Below are positions 8,537 through 17,956 of a stretch of 38,097 bases of DNA, piece by piece. Every line of letters starts with the position of its first letter. The first letter of the stretch is position 1. Below the pieces are notes generated by a model. That model saw only the letters and a list, made by a program, of their open reading frames with translations, had not been told where the DNA came from and ran no database searches. The stretch is from assembly GCA_025934025.1 (NCBI GenBank), contig JAICYU010000009.1, positions 1 through 38,097 on the forward strand, in the 5' to 3' direction. The translations under genes and the position numbers were made by a program. This DNA is from Terriglobales bacterium (GTDB taxonomy: Bacteria > Acidobacteriota > Terriglobia > Terriglobales > Acidobacteriaceae).

Positions 8537-10990
8537 CTACTGGTACAGCAGCACGCCTTCGGTCTTTTCCTGGTTATCGCCAACCTGGCGGTAGAAGAGC
8601 CGGTTGTCTTCCAGATAGACCTCGATAAATGCGGGCCGCGTGGTGATGGTTCCCTGAATCAGCGCTTCGGAGAGCGGATCTTCGATATACCGCTGCAAGG
8701 CGCGACGCAGTGGACGCGCGCCATAGCTGCGGTCGCTGAGCGTCTTGTCCAAAATCCACTTCTTGGCCTCTTCGTTCACAGTGATCGTGATGTGCCGCTG
8801 CGCCAGGTTGGCGTTGAGCTGGCCCACCAGCAATTCCAGAATCTGGATCAGGTCCGCGTCCGTGAGGGCGTTGAAGATGATGACTTCATCCAGGCGGTTC
8901 AGGAATTCAGGATTGAACGTCTTCTTGACTTCCTGTTTCACCATGTCTTCAACTTTTTCTGAGACCGCTTCTTCCTTATCAATCTGGAAGCCGAGGCCTT
9001 TGCGCTTCATCAGATGCCGCGCGCCGATGTTTGAAGTCATCACGATGATCACGTTCTTGAAATCCACCGTGTTCCCCAAGCCATCGGTGAGCTGCCCGTC
9101 TTCAAGCACCTGCAACAGGATGTTGAAAACATCCGGATGCGCCTTCTCGATTTCATCCAGCAGGACCACGGAGTACGGCGAGCGCTTCACGCGTTCGGTC
9201 AACTGTCCGCCCTCTTCGTAGCCCACATATCCAGGAGGCGAGCCGATCAGCTTGCTGACCGAATGCTTCTCCATGAATTCGGACATATCGAAGCGGATCA
9301 GCGACTTCTCGCTGCCGAACAGGAAATGCGCCAGCGTACGCGCGACTTCCGTCTTGCCTACGCCTGTTGGTCCCAGGAAGAGGAACGAGCCAATCGGGCG
9401 GTTCGGTGATTTTAGACCCGCGCGCGAGCGGCGAATCGAGCGTGCCAGAGCGCTGATGGCCTTCTCCTGCGAGATCACGCGCTTGTGCAGTTCTTCTTCC
9501 ACCCGCAGCAGTTTCTGCGTCTCTTCTTCCTTGATCGAGGTGATGGGCACGCCGGTCCAGCGGCTCACCACTTCTTCAATATCTTCGCGGCCGACAACGC
9601 CTGTGGAAGATTCATCAAGATGATATTTCTCACGCAGAGCGCGCAGGTTCTCGCGCTCCTTGCGCTCTTCATCGGAGTAGAAGCGCGCCTTCTCGAATTC
9701 ATGGTTCGCGATGGCGTTCTCCATCCGGTGGACGATGAACTTGATCCGCTTCTGCACTTCCGTGATCTCGTCGGGCAGGGAAGTCTGGCGCAGCTTCACG
9801 CGCGCGCCGGCTTCGTCCAGCAGGTCAATCGCCTTGTCCGGCAGGAAGCGGTCGGGAATATAGCGGTTCGAGTGATACACGGCGAACTGGATTGCATCAT
9901 CGGTGTAGCTCACCGCGTGGAACTTCTCGTAACGCTCTTTGATTCCGTAAATGATTTTTACAGCTTCGCCTTCGCCCGGCGGTGGCACTTTCACGGCCTG
10001 GAATCGCCGTTCGAGCGAGCGGTCCTTTTCAATCGATTTGCGATACTCGCCCGGAGTGGTTGCGCCGATGCACTGAATCTCACCGCGCGAGAGCGCCGGC
10101 TTCAGGATGTTTGCCGCATCGAGCGAGCCTTCTGCTGAGCCTGCTCCAACCAGCGTGTGCAACTCGTCAATAAAGATGATGCAATTCTGGCTCTCCATCA
10201 GTTCTTTCATGATGGTCTTGAGCCGTTCTTCAAACTGTCCGCGGTACTTGGTTCCGGCAACGATGAGGGAAAGATCGAGAGCCAGAATGCGCTTCTCGGC
10301 GAGGAATGACGGCACGTCGCCATCGGCGATGCGCTGCGCAAGACCTTCCACGATCGCGGTCTTGCCCACGCCCGGTTCGCCGATCAGCACCGGATTGTTT
10401 TTGGTGCGGCGGCACAGAATCTGCACCACGCGCTCCACTTCGGCTTCGCGGCCAACCAGCGGATCGAGAGCGCTATCCATGGCGGCCTGGGTGAGATCAC
10501 GAGAAAATTCCGACAACAGGGAAGACTCGCGCGACTGTCCGCGCTGCGGCTGCGCTTTTTCCTGCGTGCTGCGCGCCAGTTCTTCGCGAATCGCGCTCAG
10601 CCGCAAACCACGCTCGTGCAGGATTTCAGCGGCAAAGCACTTCTCTTCACGGAGCAGGCCCAGCAACAGGTGCTCCGTGCCGATGTGTTTGTGGCTGAGG
10701 CGCTCGGCCTCTTCTGCCGCATACGCGAGCACGCGCTTGCATTCGTTGCTCAAAGGAAGATCAACCGATGTAGAGACCTTTTCCCGGATCGTGGTGTGCC
10801 CTTCAATCTGCTTGCGGATGGACTCGACCGACGCATGGGAGCGCAAAAAGCGGTTGGTCAACGCCTTGTCTTCGCGCAGAAGACCGAGCAACAGGTGCTC
10901 CGTCTCAATATAAGGTGAGCCAAACTGGCTCGCCTCGTACCGCGCGAAGAAGATTACGCGCCTGGCTTTTTCTGTATAACGCTCGAACAT
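8537..10990 (-). CDS. clpC: ATP-dependent Clp protease ATP-binding subunit ClpC
   Basis: 817 aa; N-domain [40 protein letters not shown], Walker [19 protein letters not shown] and [18 protein letters not shown]-like middle segment, C-terminal D2 domain. Confidence 0.95.
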   Translation of the reverse strand: MFERYTEKARRVIFFARYEASQFGSPYIETEHLLLGLLREDKALTNRFLRSHASVESIRKQIEGHTTIREKVSTSVDLPLSNECKRVLAYAAEEAERLSHKHIGTEHLLLGLLREEKCFAAEILHERGLRLSAIREELARSTQEKAQPQRGQSRESSLLSEFSRDLTQAAMDSALDPLVGREAEVERVVQILCRRTKNNPVLIGEPGVGKTAIVEGLAQRIADGDVPSFLAEKRILALDLSLIVAGTKYRGQFEERLKTIMKELMESQNCIIFIDELHTLVGAGSAEGSLDAANILKPALSRGEIQCIGATTPGEYRKSIEKDRSLERRFQAVKVPPPGEGEAVKIIYGIKERYEKFHAVSYTDDAIQFAVYHSNRYIPDRFLPDKAIDLLDEAGARVKLRQTSLPDEITEVQKRIKFIVHRMENAIANHEFEKARFYSDEERKERENLRALREKYHLDESSTGVVGREDIEEVVSRWTGVPITSIKEEETQKLLRVEEELHKRVISQEKAISALARSIRRSRAGLKSPNRPIGSFLFLGPTGVGKTEVARTLAHFLFGSEKSLIRFDMSEFMEKHSVSKLIGSPPGYVGYEEGGQLTERVKRSPYSVVLLDEIEKAHPDVFNILLQVLEDGQLTDGLGNTVDFKNVIIVMTSNIGARHLMKRKGLGFQIDKEEAVSEKVEDMVKQEVKKTFNPEFLNRLDEVIIFNALTDADLIQILELLVGQLNANLAQRHITITVNEEAKKWILDKTLSDRSYGARPLRRALQRYIEDPLSEALIQGTITTRPAFIEVYLEDNRLFYRQVGDNQEKTEGVLLYQ

Positions 10991-11152
10991 GGTTCCCTCA
11001 CCCAGATGCTCCCGGTCACCTCAACCAGCAAGCATCTCTCTCTTCCCCCGGTACGAACCGCCGTACTTCCAGGAAGAAGCCTTTCATTCCGGCCCTTCAA
11101 TCGCCGGAAAACACCTTCCTAATCTTGTCCTTCGCTCCCTCTTCTATTCTAA

Positions 11153-11872
11153 CTACGATGTCAACGACCCAGGAGCCACTTCCTCGGTCAGACCGTGATG
11201 CATCCGCAACACGCGATCGCAACGCCGGGCAAAATCCAGGTTGTGAGTGACGAGCAGAGAAGTCAGCCGGTAGTCTCTGTGGAGCCTCTGCACAAGATCG
11301 AAGACCATATCGGCCGTCTTGTTGTCGAGGTCTCCCGTAGGCTCATCGGCCATTAAGATCTGCGGGCCTGTAACCAGCGCCCGGGCCAATGCCACCCGCT
11401 GTTGCTCGCCTCCTGAGAGTTCGCCGGCCCTGTGGTGCTTGCGGCTGTCCAGTCCAACTTCCCGCAGCCATGTTCCGGCTTTCTCTATGCATGGTCCGTA
11501 AGCCTGGCCGCGCATCAGCAGCGGCATAGCCACGTTCTCCTGCGCCGTAAACTCGGGCAGAAGATAGTGAAACTGCCAGACAAAGCCGATCTCGCGGTTG
11601 CGAAAATCCGCGGCGGCATCGTCGGTCAGCTTCGCCAATTCCTGGCCGGCGCAGTGAACTTCACCTCCGGTAGCGCGGTCCAGCGCTCCCAGAATGTGCA
11701 GCAGACTGCTCTTGCCTGCGCCCGACTCACCTACAATGGCGAGCATTTCTCCCTTCCTCACCTGGAAGGACAAGTTGTCAAAGAGCACTAAATCCGTTTG
11801 GCCCGACTTATAAACCTTCGTAAGTCTGTCAGCTTTGAGGATTTCAGGCTGCTCTATTGGATGCACTCGCAT
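11153..11872 (-). CDS. ABC transporter ATP-binding protein, LolD/MacB-type
   Basis: Walker A GESGAGKSS, signature LSGGEQQRVALARAL, Walker B ILMADEPTGDLD; downstream of a LolC/E-type permease gene. Confidence 0.9.
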   Translation of the reverse strand: MRVHPIEQPEILKADRLTKVYKSGQTDLVLFDNLSFQVRKGEMLAIVGESGAGKSSLLHILGALDRATGGEVHCAGQELAKLTDDAAADFRNREIGFVWQFHYLLPEFTAQENVAMPLLMRGQAYGPCIEKAGTWLREVGLDSRKHHRAGELSGGEQQRVALARALVTGPQILMADEPTGDLDNKTADMVFDLVQRLHRDYRLTSLLVTHNLDFARRCDRVLRMHHGLTEEVAPGSLTS

Positions 11873-12070
11873 CCTCCAATGGTGCAGCCGGCTACTTTCC
11901 CCAGCACGTTCCGGGCCGTTGCTCCTGCTGAAATCCTCTTCCTATTGGAACCCGTATCGTGGCCGTTAGACTCCGTTATTTTGCCCACAAGGATTATCAA
12001 GAAACAATTAATTTCCTTAATCCCGCGAACCATCTTGCATTCGCTTGCTGCCCTGCTGCAATGAGGCGTT

Positions 12071-13471
12071 TTACTCATAGCGTAACGCCTCCGCGGGAAG
12101 AACGCGAGCAGCAGACCAGGAGGGATAAAGTGTCGCAACAAAGGAAATCAGCAGCGCCACCGCCGCCACCAGCACGCCATCGAGCGCTCGCGGCGCAAAC
12201 GGTACATAGTCAATGGAATAAACTTCAGGGTTCAGCGCGATGAAGTGGTAATTGGCGCCGGCCAGCGCGATTCCGTAGCCCACAATCAGCCCCAGCGCTG
12301 TCCCAATCAGCCCAATCAGGACGCCCTGAGCAATGAAAATCCGCCGAATCTGACCTCGACGAGCGCCCATGGACATGAGAACGGCCACGTCCTTGGTTTT
12401 TTCCATCACCATCATGATGAGAGAAATCAGAATGTTCAGCGCGGCGACAAAAACGATCAATCCAATGGTCAAAAATGTTACCAGCTTTTCCAGGCTGAGA
12501 GCGCGGAACAAAGCCCTGTTCTGGTCCATCCAGTTGGTGGCCATGTATTCCGGCCCGGCAGCCTGCTGAATTTCTGCCGCTACCTGCTCGGCTTTATAGA
12601 GGTCGTCAATCTTGAACTGAATGGCGGAAACCACGTTTCCCAGCCCGTAAAGCTGCTGCGCATCTGCCAGCCGGATGAGCGCCCAGGTGCTGTCATAGTT
12701 GTAGAAGCCGGATTTGAAGATTCCCACCACCTGAAAACGCGCGTACTTGGGTACCATCCCAAAAGGAGTGAGTTCGCCCTGCGGGCTGGTCATTGTGATT
12801 ACTGATCCAACCGTCGCGCCAATGCTCTCTGCCAGGTCCTTGCCCAGAACCACGGGCGGAAGCTCCTGCGCTTGGCTGCAACTCTCATCCCCTTGCGAAA
12901 AAACTCCTAAGATGCGACAAGAAGTGTCAGGGCATGACTTCAGTCGTGCCGCAATTCTTTTAAGTCTTGCGGGCTTTAGCCCCTGAGAGCCTGAGTTTGA
13001 CCTCTTCCAGACGAGCTTTGAAATATGCTCTGAACACGGCGGCGCAGGTTCAAGCGGCTTGGCCGAACCGATCTTTACCGATTTCAGAAGCTCACTCACC
13101 CGATTCTCATATTCCGGAATCACGCCCTTCAGCAGCGCCGCTCCCGCGCGCGATCCGTGGCTCGCCAGAACGTAGTCATAAAGCGTCGGCGCGGCAGCCC
13201 GGATATGCGGCTGTTTCTGCAGGCGATCCATCAGCTCCTGCCAGTGGTAGATCCCGTCGTTTTTGACCTTCTCCAGCGTGATGTGCGATTGCGAGCCGAG
13301 CAGTTGGTTCTGCAGGTCCTGGCGGAACCCGGCATTAATGGCCAGCGCAATGACCAGCGAGGCGACCCCGGCCATCACACCGATGACCGAAATGATCGTA
13401 ATCACGCTGATGACGGCCTGACGCCGCTTGGCGCGCAGGTAGCGGGCAGCTACAAAGAATTCGAACTTCAC
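12071..13471 (-). CDS. LolC/LolE-family lipoprotein-releasing ABC permease, with an in-frame insertion
   Basis: MKFEFFVAARYLRAKRRQAVISVITIISVIGVMAGVASLVIALAINAGF N-terminus; ELPPVVLGKDLAESIGATVGS; C-terminal FtsX-like domain ending LPAEALRYE. Residues ~142-200 look foreign to the family. Confidence 0.9.
   Translation of the reverse strand: MKFEFFVAARYLRAKRRQAVISVITIISVIGVMAGVASLVIALAINAGFRQDLQNQLLGSQSHITLEKVKNDGIYHWQELMDRLQKQPHIRAAAPTLYDYVLASHGSRAGAALLKGVIPEYENRVSELLKSVKIGSAKPLEPAPPCSEHISKLVWKRSNSGSQGLKPARLKRIAARLKSCPDTSCRILGVFSQGDESCSQAQELPPVVLGKDLAESIGATVGSVITMTSPQGELTPFGMVPKYARFQVVGIFKSGFYNYDSTWALIRLADAQQLYGLGNVVSAIQFKIDDLYKAEQVAAEIQQAAGPEYMATNWMDQNRALFRALSLEKLVTFLTIGLIVFVAALNILISLIMMVMEKTKDVAVLMSMGARRGQIRRIFIAQGVLIGLIGTALGLIVGYGIALAGANYHFIALNPEVYSIDYVPFAPRALDGVLVAAVALLISFVATLYPSWSAARVLPAEALRYE
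12926..12990. repeat. REP-like palindromic element embedded in the LolC/E-type coding sequence
   Basis: Two hairpins, GGCATGACT-TC-AGTCGTGCC (12931-12950) and GGGCT-TT-AGCCC (12971-12982), in the arrangement CTCAGGGGCTAAAGCCCGC...GCGGCACGACTGAAGTCATGCCCTGACAC on the minus strand. Confidence 0.65.
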
Positions 13472-14094
13472 GCCCGACCTTCACTGGGCGGCAGCCGTTT
13501 GCCCGTGCGTGGAAACCACAAACGCGGCAGAAGCCCAACCCGGGTTTTGTAGTCGCGGAAGCTCTGCCCAAAGCGCTTCTCCAGTTCGCGCTCTTCCATC
13601 CAGATCATCAGCGGAAACGTGACCAGCAGGTTCACGCCCAGCAACACAAAACACACGGCCAGGCCGCTGCCGAGCGCCCATCCCGCGAGATTGCACAAAT
13701 GGGCAAAGTAGATGGGATGGCGCATTCTCGCGTGCAATCCTGAAGTCACAAGATTCTGCGTGTGTTCGTCGGGCCGCAATTCAGCTTCGCCGGAAAGCTT
13801 GTGTCCCCCAAACTCGGTGAATACTTTGCGATATGTTGCCAAACCGCAAAGCAATAACAGAACACCGGGAAGCCACATCCAGGGCAGGGAATAAATCCTG
13901 ATTTCGTGCCACGGCCAGGTGATCCACGCGATGGCCAGAATCATGGCGGCCCAGAGCGGCAGCAGCGCGCGATAGGGAGAGCGCTTCATGCTGCGCCAGG
14001 CTGCGGCGTAAGGATGAATGACAAACCAGAAAGGCGGAATGCTGCTGTAGACCACTGCCACAATCCACGGAACCAGCAGCAGCTTTGCCTCCAT
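13468..14094 (-). CDS. Isoprenylcysteine carboxyl methyltransferase-like / phospholipid methyltransferase family membrane protein
   Basis: LVTSGLHARMRHPIYFAHLCNLAGWALG...MIWMEERELEKRFGQSFRDYKTRV is the ICMT/PEMT C-terminal signature; stop overlaps the permease start by 4 nt. Confidence 0.82.
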   Translation of the reverse strand: MEAKLLLVPWIVAVVYSSIPPFWFVIHPYAAAWRSMKRSPYRALLPLWAAMILAIAWITWPWHEIRIYSLPWMWLPGVLLLLCGLATYRKVFTEFGGHKLSGEAELRPDEHTQNLVTSGLHARMRHPIYFAHLCNLAGWALGSGLAVCFVLLGVNLLVTFPLMIWMEERELEKRFGQSFRDYKTRVGLLPRLWFPRTGKRLPPSEGRA

Positions 14095-14428
14095 GAAAGT
14101 GATTGTAGCAGCGCGCCTCGAGAGTACTGAAAAACTCTAAGCATGCTGTAGGGATACGCTTACCCACGCGCGTCATTCCGAGGTCGGACTGAGAACCTCG
14201 CCGGGCTCAACGAGTTGTCCGCTTAGATTAAAGTCATGAAAGTGCTAGCGGAGGAAGATGAACAAATGACTTCCGAATCAGTGTTCATCTGTACTGATCC
14301 ACTGCCCGGGTTTTGTTGATTGCGTTTAATTACGCTTTGCTGATTTCCTCAACGTACCTCGAGCGAGGTGGGAAAACGCGCATGATGGCCGTGAACGAAA
14401 ACGGGTAAGGCCGGCCACTCGCGCTTTC

Positions 14429-15028
14429 CTAAACATCAAGAGTGTGTTTTTCGGGGTCGTTCGAGCCTGTTCCGGCCAATCCCAGTTCTCTGGCAATCCC
14501 GCGCATTGCTTCAATGCAAAACGCGATGTGTTCTTCCAAGTCCATGCCCAGATCGGCGGCGCCATTGATGATGTCGTTACGATTCACCGCGCGCGCAAAG
14601 GCTTTATCTTTCATCTTCTTGCGCACGGACCTGGCATCCACCTCCGCCAGCGACTTCCCGGGCTTCACCAGCGCCGTGGCGGTAATAAAGCCGGAGAGTT
14701 CGTCGCAAGCATAAAGTGCTTTTTCCATCTTGCTTTCGCGCTTCACTCCGCTGTAGTCGGCATGGGAAAGAATGGCGCGTCGGATTTCATCGGAGTAGCC
14801 ACGCTCCTCCAGCACTTTGTTTCCCACGAACGGATGTTCCTGCTCGGTGGGATATTTTTCATAATCGAAGTCGTGCAGCAGGCCGGTGATGCCCCACGCT
14901 TCGGGGTCCTCACCAAACTTCGCGGCATAAGCGCGCATGCAGGCTTCCACGGCCAGCATGTGCTTGCGCAGGCTTTCCGATTGCGTGTACTCACACACCA
15001 GTTCCCAGGCCGAGGCGCGGTTGATCAT
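14429..15028 (-). CDS. HD/HDIG-domain metal-dependent phosphohydrolase
   Basis: HMLAVEACMRAYA...WGITGLLHDFDYEKYP...HPFVGNKVLEERGYSDEIRRAILSHADY; 199 aa. Confidence 0.85.
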   Translation of the reverse strand: MINRASAWELVCEYTQSESLRKHMLAVEACMRAYAAKFGEDPEAWGITGLLHDFDYEKYPTEQEHPFVGNKVLEERGYSDEIRRAILSHADYSGVKRESKMEKALYACDELSGFITATALVKPGKSLAEVDARSVRKKMKDKAFARAVNRNDIINGAADLGMDLEEHIAFCIEAMRGIARELGLAGTGSNDPEKHTLDV

Positions 15029-15202
15029 GGCTTTTACCCTGTTTTCTCCTTGTATTCACCAGTATTACCGGACTTTCTACCGGTTTTACCTGATTTTTTG
15101 ATTGACAAACACCCAATCATGCTTGAGACTACATACGTTTTCGGGTACTCGCAGTAGAAATTTTGGAGTTCGGCCGGCTCTGGCACGCTCCGAAACATTT
15201 AC

Positions 15203-15739
15203 ATGGCCACAACCCTGGCGCCGGTTGATTCCCGGGAAGTCGTTCGCTGCGATCAATGCCACCTGGTCCAATTCCGGACCGTCAACAATCTTTGCAGACG
15301 CTGCAAAACCTCACTCGATGAAGATGAGCCGGAGCCGATTCTGGTGGAAGAGCCTCCTGCTCCCGCGCCTTCTTCCAACGGCCGTTCACATCTGCAGATA
15401 GCGGCTGCCATCCGCATGTTGCGCCAGCGCGGCGGCTTGAGCCAGCGTCAGCTTGCCCTGCGCATGTCGGTGCCGCGCACCTACGTCTCCAAGATTGAAA
15501 ACGAAAAAGCTGTGCCTACGCTTTCCTCTTTGGAGCGACTCGCGGCGGGACTGGAAGTCTCAGTTGCCGATCTGCTGCGCGGAAGCAGCCGCACCTTGCA
15601 GGATGAAATCTCTGACCTGATGCAGGATGAGTTCATCGCGGAGATGGTGCCGCTGCTGGGCAAACTTGATTCGTTCCAGAAATCAACGTTGCTGGCGCAG
15701 TTGCGCGACCTGAGCATCCGGCCGAGAAGAAGCGCGTAA
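15203..15739 (+). CDS. XRE-family transcriptional regulator with N-terminal zinc-ribbon-like motif
   Basis: CDQCHLVQFRTVNNLCRRCK (CxxC...CxxC) followed by the HTH IRMLRQRGGLSQRQLALRMSVPRTYVSKIENEKAVPTLSSLERLAAGLEVSVADLL. Confidence 0.87.
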   Translation: MATTLAPVDSREVVRCDQCHLVQFRTVNNLCRRCKTSLDEDEPEPILVEEPPAPAPSSNGRSHLQIAAAIRMLRQRGGLSQRQLALRMSVPRTYVSKIENEKAVPTLSSLERLAAGLEVSVADLLRGSSRTLQDEISDLMQDEFIAEMVPLLGKLDSFQKSTLLAQLRDLSIRPRRSA

Positions 15740-15785
15740 GGTTTTAGCCGCGAACGGACGCGAATGATCGCGAATTGTTTTTAAC

Positions 15786-15857
15786 GTTGGAACGCGGGCA
15801 CTCCTGCCCGCGACACATCTGAAAAGCCTCTCCGCGGGCAGGAGTGCCCGCGCTCCA
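15786..15857. repeat. Dispersed palindromic hairpin element, copy 2
   Basis: GTTGGAACGCGGGCACTCCTGCCCGCG ... CGCGGGCAGGAGTGCCCGCGCTCCA; left arm identical to the copy at 2296. Confidence 0.8.
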
Positions 15858-15865
15858 CGGCTTCG

Positions 15866-16210
15866 CTACTTGAATGCTCCCACGGCTGCGGTCTCGTCAT
15901 CCTTAATATCGAACACGGTGTAAAGCTTGGTGATCTGGAGCAGGTCGTGGACCTTCTTGGTCAGGTTGAGGAGCTTCAGTTCGCCGCCCTGATTGCGGAC
16001 GGAGGTGAACGCGCTCACCAGCTCGCCAATCCCGGAGCTGTCAATGTAGGTGACGTCGCCAAGATTCAGCAGGATTTTTTTGTTGCCCCTGCTCAGCAGG
16101 TCGCGGATGGTGTCACGCAGGATCACGCTGCCTTCGCCGAGCGTGATGCGGCCGCTCATGTCTACCACGGTCACGCCGTTCACCTGCCGGGTGCTTACCT
16201 TCATTGTCAC
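15866..16210 (-). CDS. STAS-domain anti-sigma factor antagonist (RsbV/SpoIIAA-like)
   Basis: VVDMSGRITLGEGSVILRDTIRDLLSRGNKKILLNLGDVTYIDSSGIGELVSAFTSVRNQGGELKLLNL; IDSSGIGEL phosphoacceptor motif. Confidence 0.93.
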   Translation of the reverse strand: MTMKVSTRQVNGVTVVDMSGRITLGEGSVILRDTIRDLLSRGNKKILLNLGDVTYIDSSGIGELVSAFTSVRNQGGELKLLNLTKKVHDLLQITKLYTVFDIKDDETAAVGAFK

Positions 16211-16644
16211 TGTCGTTCCTCCTTGGCATGTTTCTTGATAAGTGTGATCTCGGTCCCAGGATTCTTGTTCTGGAACTTCACTTCGTCCATGAACGCGCGG
16301 ATCAAAAAGATGCCGCGTCCTGAACCCTTCATCAGATTTTCCGGCGCCAGCGGATCAGGGATATTGCTGGCATCCAGCCCCTGTCCCTGGTCGGTTATTG
16401 TGATGATGATCGAATCATCAGTGTTCTCATAGGCGAGGAAGAATTTCTTTTCCGGATCGTAGGCGTTGCCGTGCAGCACCGCATTGACTGCGGCTTCCCG
16501 CACCGCCATGGCGATGTTCGATTGTTCATCCTCGCTAAATCCCGCGCCCGCGGCGAATTTCACCGCTGTACTCTCGGCCGTGTTCACGCTATCCAGGGTC
16601 GAGTCCAGTGTGTAGGAAACCCGGTTTGTCATGCGGCTTGTCAC
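16207..16644 (-). CDS. Anti-sigma regulatory serine kinase (RsbW/SpoIIAB-like HATPase_c)
   Basis: NIAMAVREAAVNAVLHGNAYDPEKKFFLAYENTDDSIIITITDQGQGLDASNIPDPL...GRGIFLIRAFMDEV N/G1/G2 boxes; overlaps the STAS gene by 4 nt. Confidence 0.93.
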   Translation of the reverse strand: MTSRMTNRVSYTLDSTLDSVNTAESTAVKFAAGAGFSEDEQSNIAMAVREAAVNAVLHGNAYDPEKKFFLAYENTDDSIIITITDQGQGLDASNIPDPLAPENLMKGSGRGIFLIRAFMDEVKFQNKNPGTEITLIKKHAKEERQ

Positions 16645-16778
16645 CAGGGCAAAGTGGTCCGGCTGGGCGATTCCGTAGTTTGCCTATCGAATGAGGCACT
16701 TGTCAAACCCGACGAGGACTCGACCACAGAGAACACAGAGGGAGATCTGCGACTCTGTGCCTGCGTGGTAAACGGTTC

Positions 16779-17768
16779 TTAGTTCTGTACCGGCGAAAAC
16801 TGCAGCGCCATCACGGTCTGATCGTCGCCGACTTGCGAGCTGGCGCGGAACGCGAGCACGTCCTGGATGCACCGTTCCACCAGTTGCCGCGACTTTTCTT
16901 TCGCGCACTGGTGCAGGAGTTGCGCGAGCCGGTGCGGTCCGTACTCCGCGCCGTCCGTCCCTGAGGCTTCGGTAAATCCATCGGTATAGAGCACCAGGCT
17001 GTCTCCGGGCGAGAACTGGATCTTGCTGGAGACGAACTGCTGGTCGTGGAACAGCCCGACGGGCAACGAAGCGCTGTCAATCGGGCGCGCGCCGTCGTGA
17101 GTCAGGTGCAACGGCGCCAGGTGGCCTCCATTGCAGATCTCCACCTCTCCGCATTCTTTGGCTTTGCCGGCAATCAGCGTGGCGTACTGCGTGGGAAGCG
17201 TGCTGCCGCAGAAGATGCTGTTGGCCCGCTCCACCAACTGGGATAATGGAAATCCCGTGGGCACCAGAGCGCGGAACATGGCATGCAAGTTGGCCATCAG
17301 CATTGAAGCGGCCACCCCTTTGCCGGAAACGTCGCCCAGCATGAAAAACAGCTCGCGCCCGTGGCTGAGCACGTCAAGATAATCGCCGCTCACCAGGCCT
17401 GCCGGTTGATAGTGGTAAGCCACGTTCCAGCCGGCGCCGGCGAAATCTTCGGGCGGCAGCAGCCCGCGCTGGATTCGCGCCGCAAGCTGCAAGTCGGCTT
17501 CAAGAGCGCGCGCCTGTTCCGGCGTCAAACAGCCGAGGCAGAGGGTGGTCAGCGGGTCAGCAATCAGGCGCTCCTGCTCCACCTCTCCCAGACAGTCTTC
17601 GCAAACCCCAAAGCTGCCTGAGTCCATCCTTTCCAGCGCCCGGTCAACTTGATCGAGCAGTTGGAGCACGTTCGCGGTGTGCGTCCGGGCTGCTGCCGAT
17701 TCGAGTCGCTGACGACGCGCCACCAACTGGTCGCGCAAAACATGAAGGTCGGTTACGTGTACAGCCAT
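16779..17768 (-). CDS. SpoIIE/RsbU-type PP2C phosphatase with N-terminal DksA/TraR-like C4 zinc finger
   Basis: GSFGVCEDCLGEVEQERLIADPLTTLCLGCL (DksA-type finger), then AARIQRGLLPPEDFAGAGWNVAYHYQPAGLVSGDYLDVL...FMLGDVSGKGVAASMLMANLHAMFRAL (SpoIIE/RsbU catalytic domain). Confidence 0.9.
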   Translation of the reverse strand: MAVHVTDLHVLRDQLVARRQRLESAAARTHTANVLQLLDQVDRALERMDSGSFGVCEDCLGEVEQERLIADPLTTLCLGCLTPEQARALEADLQLAARIQRGLLPPEDFAGAGWNVAYHYQPAGLVSGDYLDVLSHGRELFFMLGDVSGKGVAASMLMANLHAMFRALVPTGFPLSQLVERANSIFCGSTLPTQYATLIAGKAKECGEVEICNGGHLAPLHLTHDGARPIDSASLPVGLFHDQQFVSSKIQFSPGDSLVLYTDGFTEASGTDGAEYGPHRLAQLLHQCAKEKSRQLVERCIQDVLAFRASSQVGDDQTVMALQFSPVQN

Positions 17769-17956
17769 CTTGCTTCTCCCTGTATCCAGTAAAAGATGAT
17801 GCGCAGAGCGCGAAGATTCCCGGAATTTCGCCTTATGCCGATGTTTCCCAAGCTTATCAACACCGTCAGTTTGCCGCTATCCACAGCTTGCTTTCAAAAT
17901 CCTGAATAGCTCTGGCAACACCGCAGCACATTCGGTATTCTGCGGAGTGGAACCTG

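Noticed and set aside
10107-10913. 268-aa plus-strand ORF antisense to clpC
   Set aside because: Ser/Arg/Cys-rich shadow translation of a highly conserved gene; no domain.
14100-14428. Intergenic stretch between the ICMT-like and HD-domain genes checked for an ncRNA or small gene
   Set aside because: No convincing promoter, terminator or conserved fold visible by eye; the small ORF at 14326-14565 overlaps the HD gene.
16684-16778. ccacagagaacacagaggga motif between the RsbW-like gene and the phosphatase gene
   Set aside because: Resembles a short dispersed spacer sequence, but only one copy is visible in this window, so it cannot be called a repeat.
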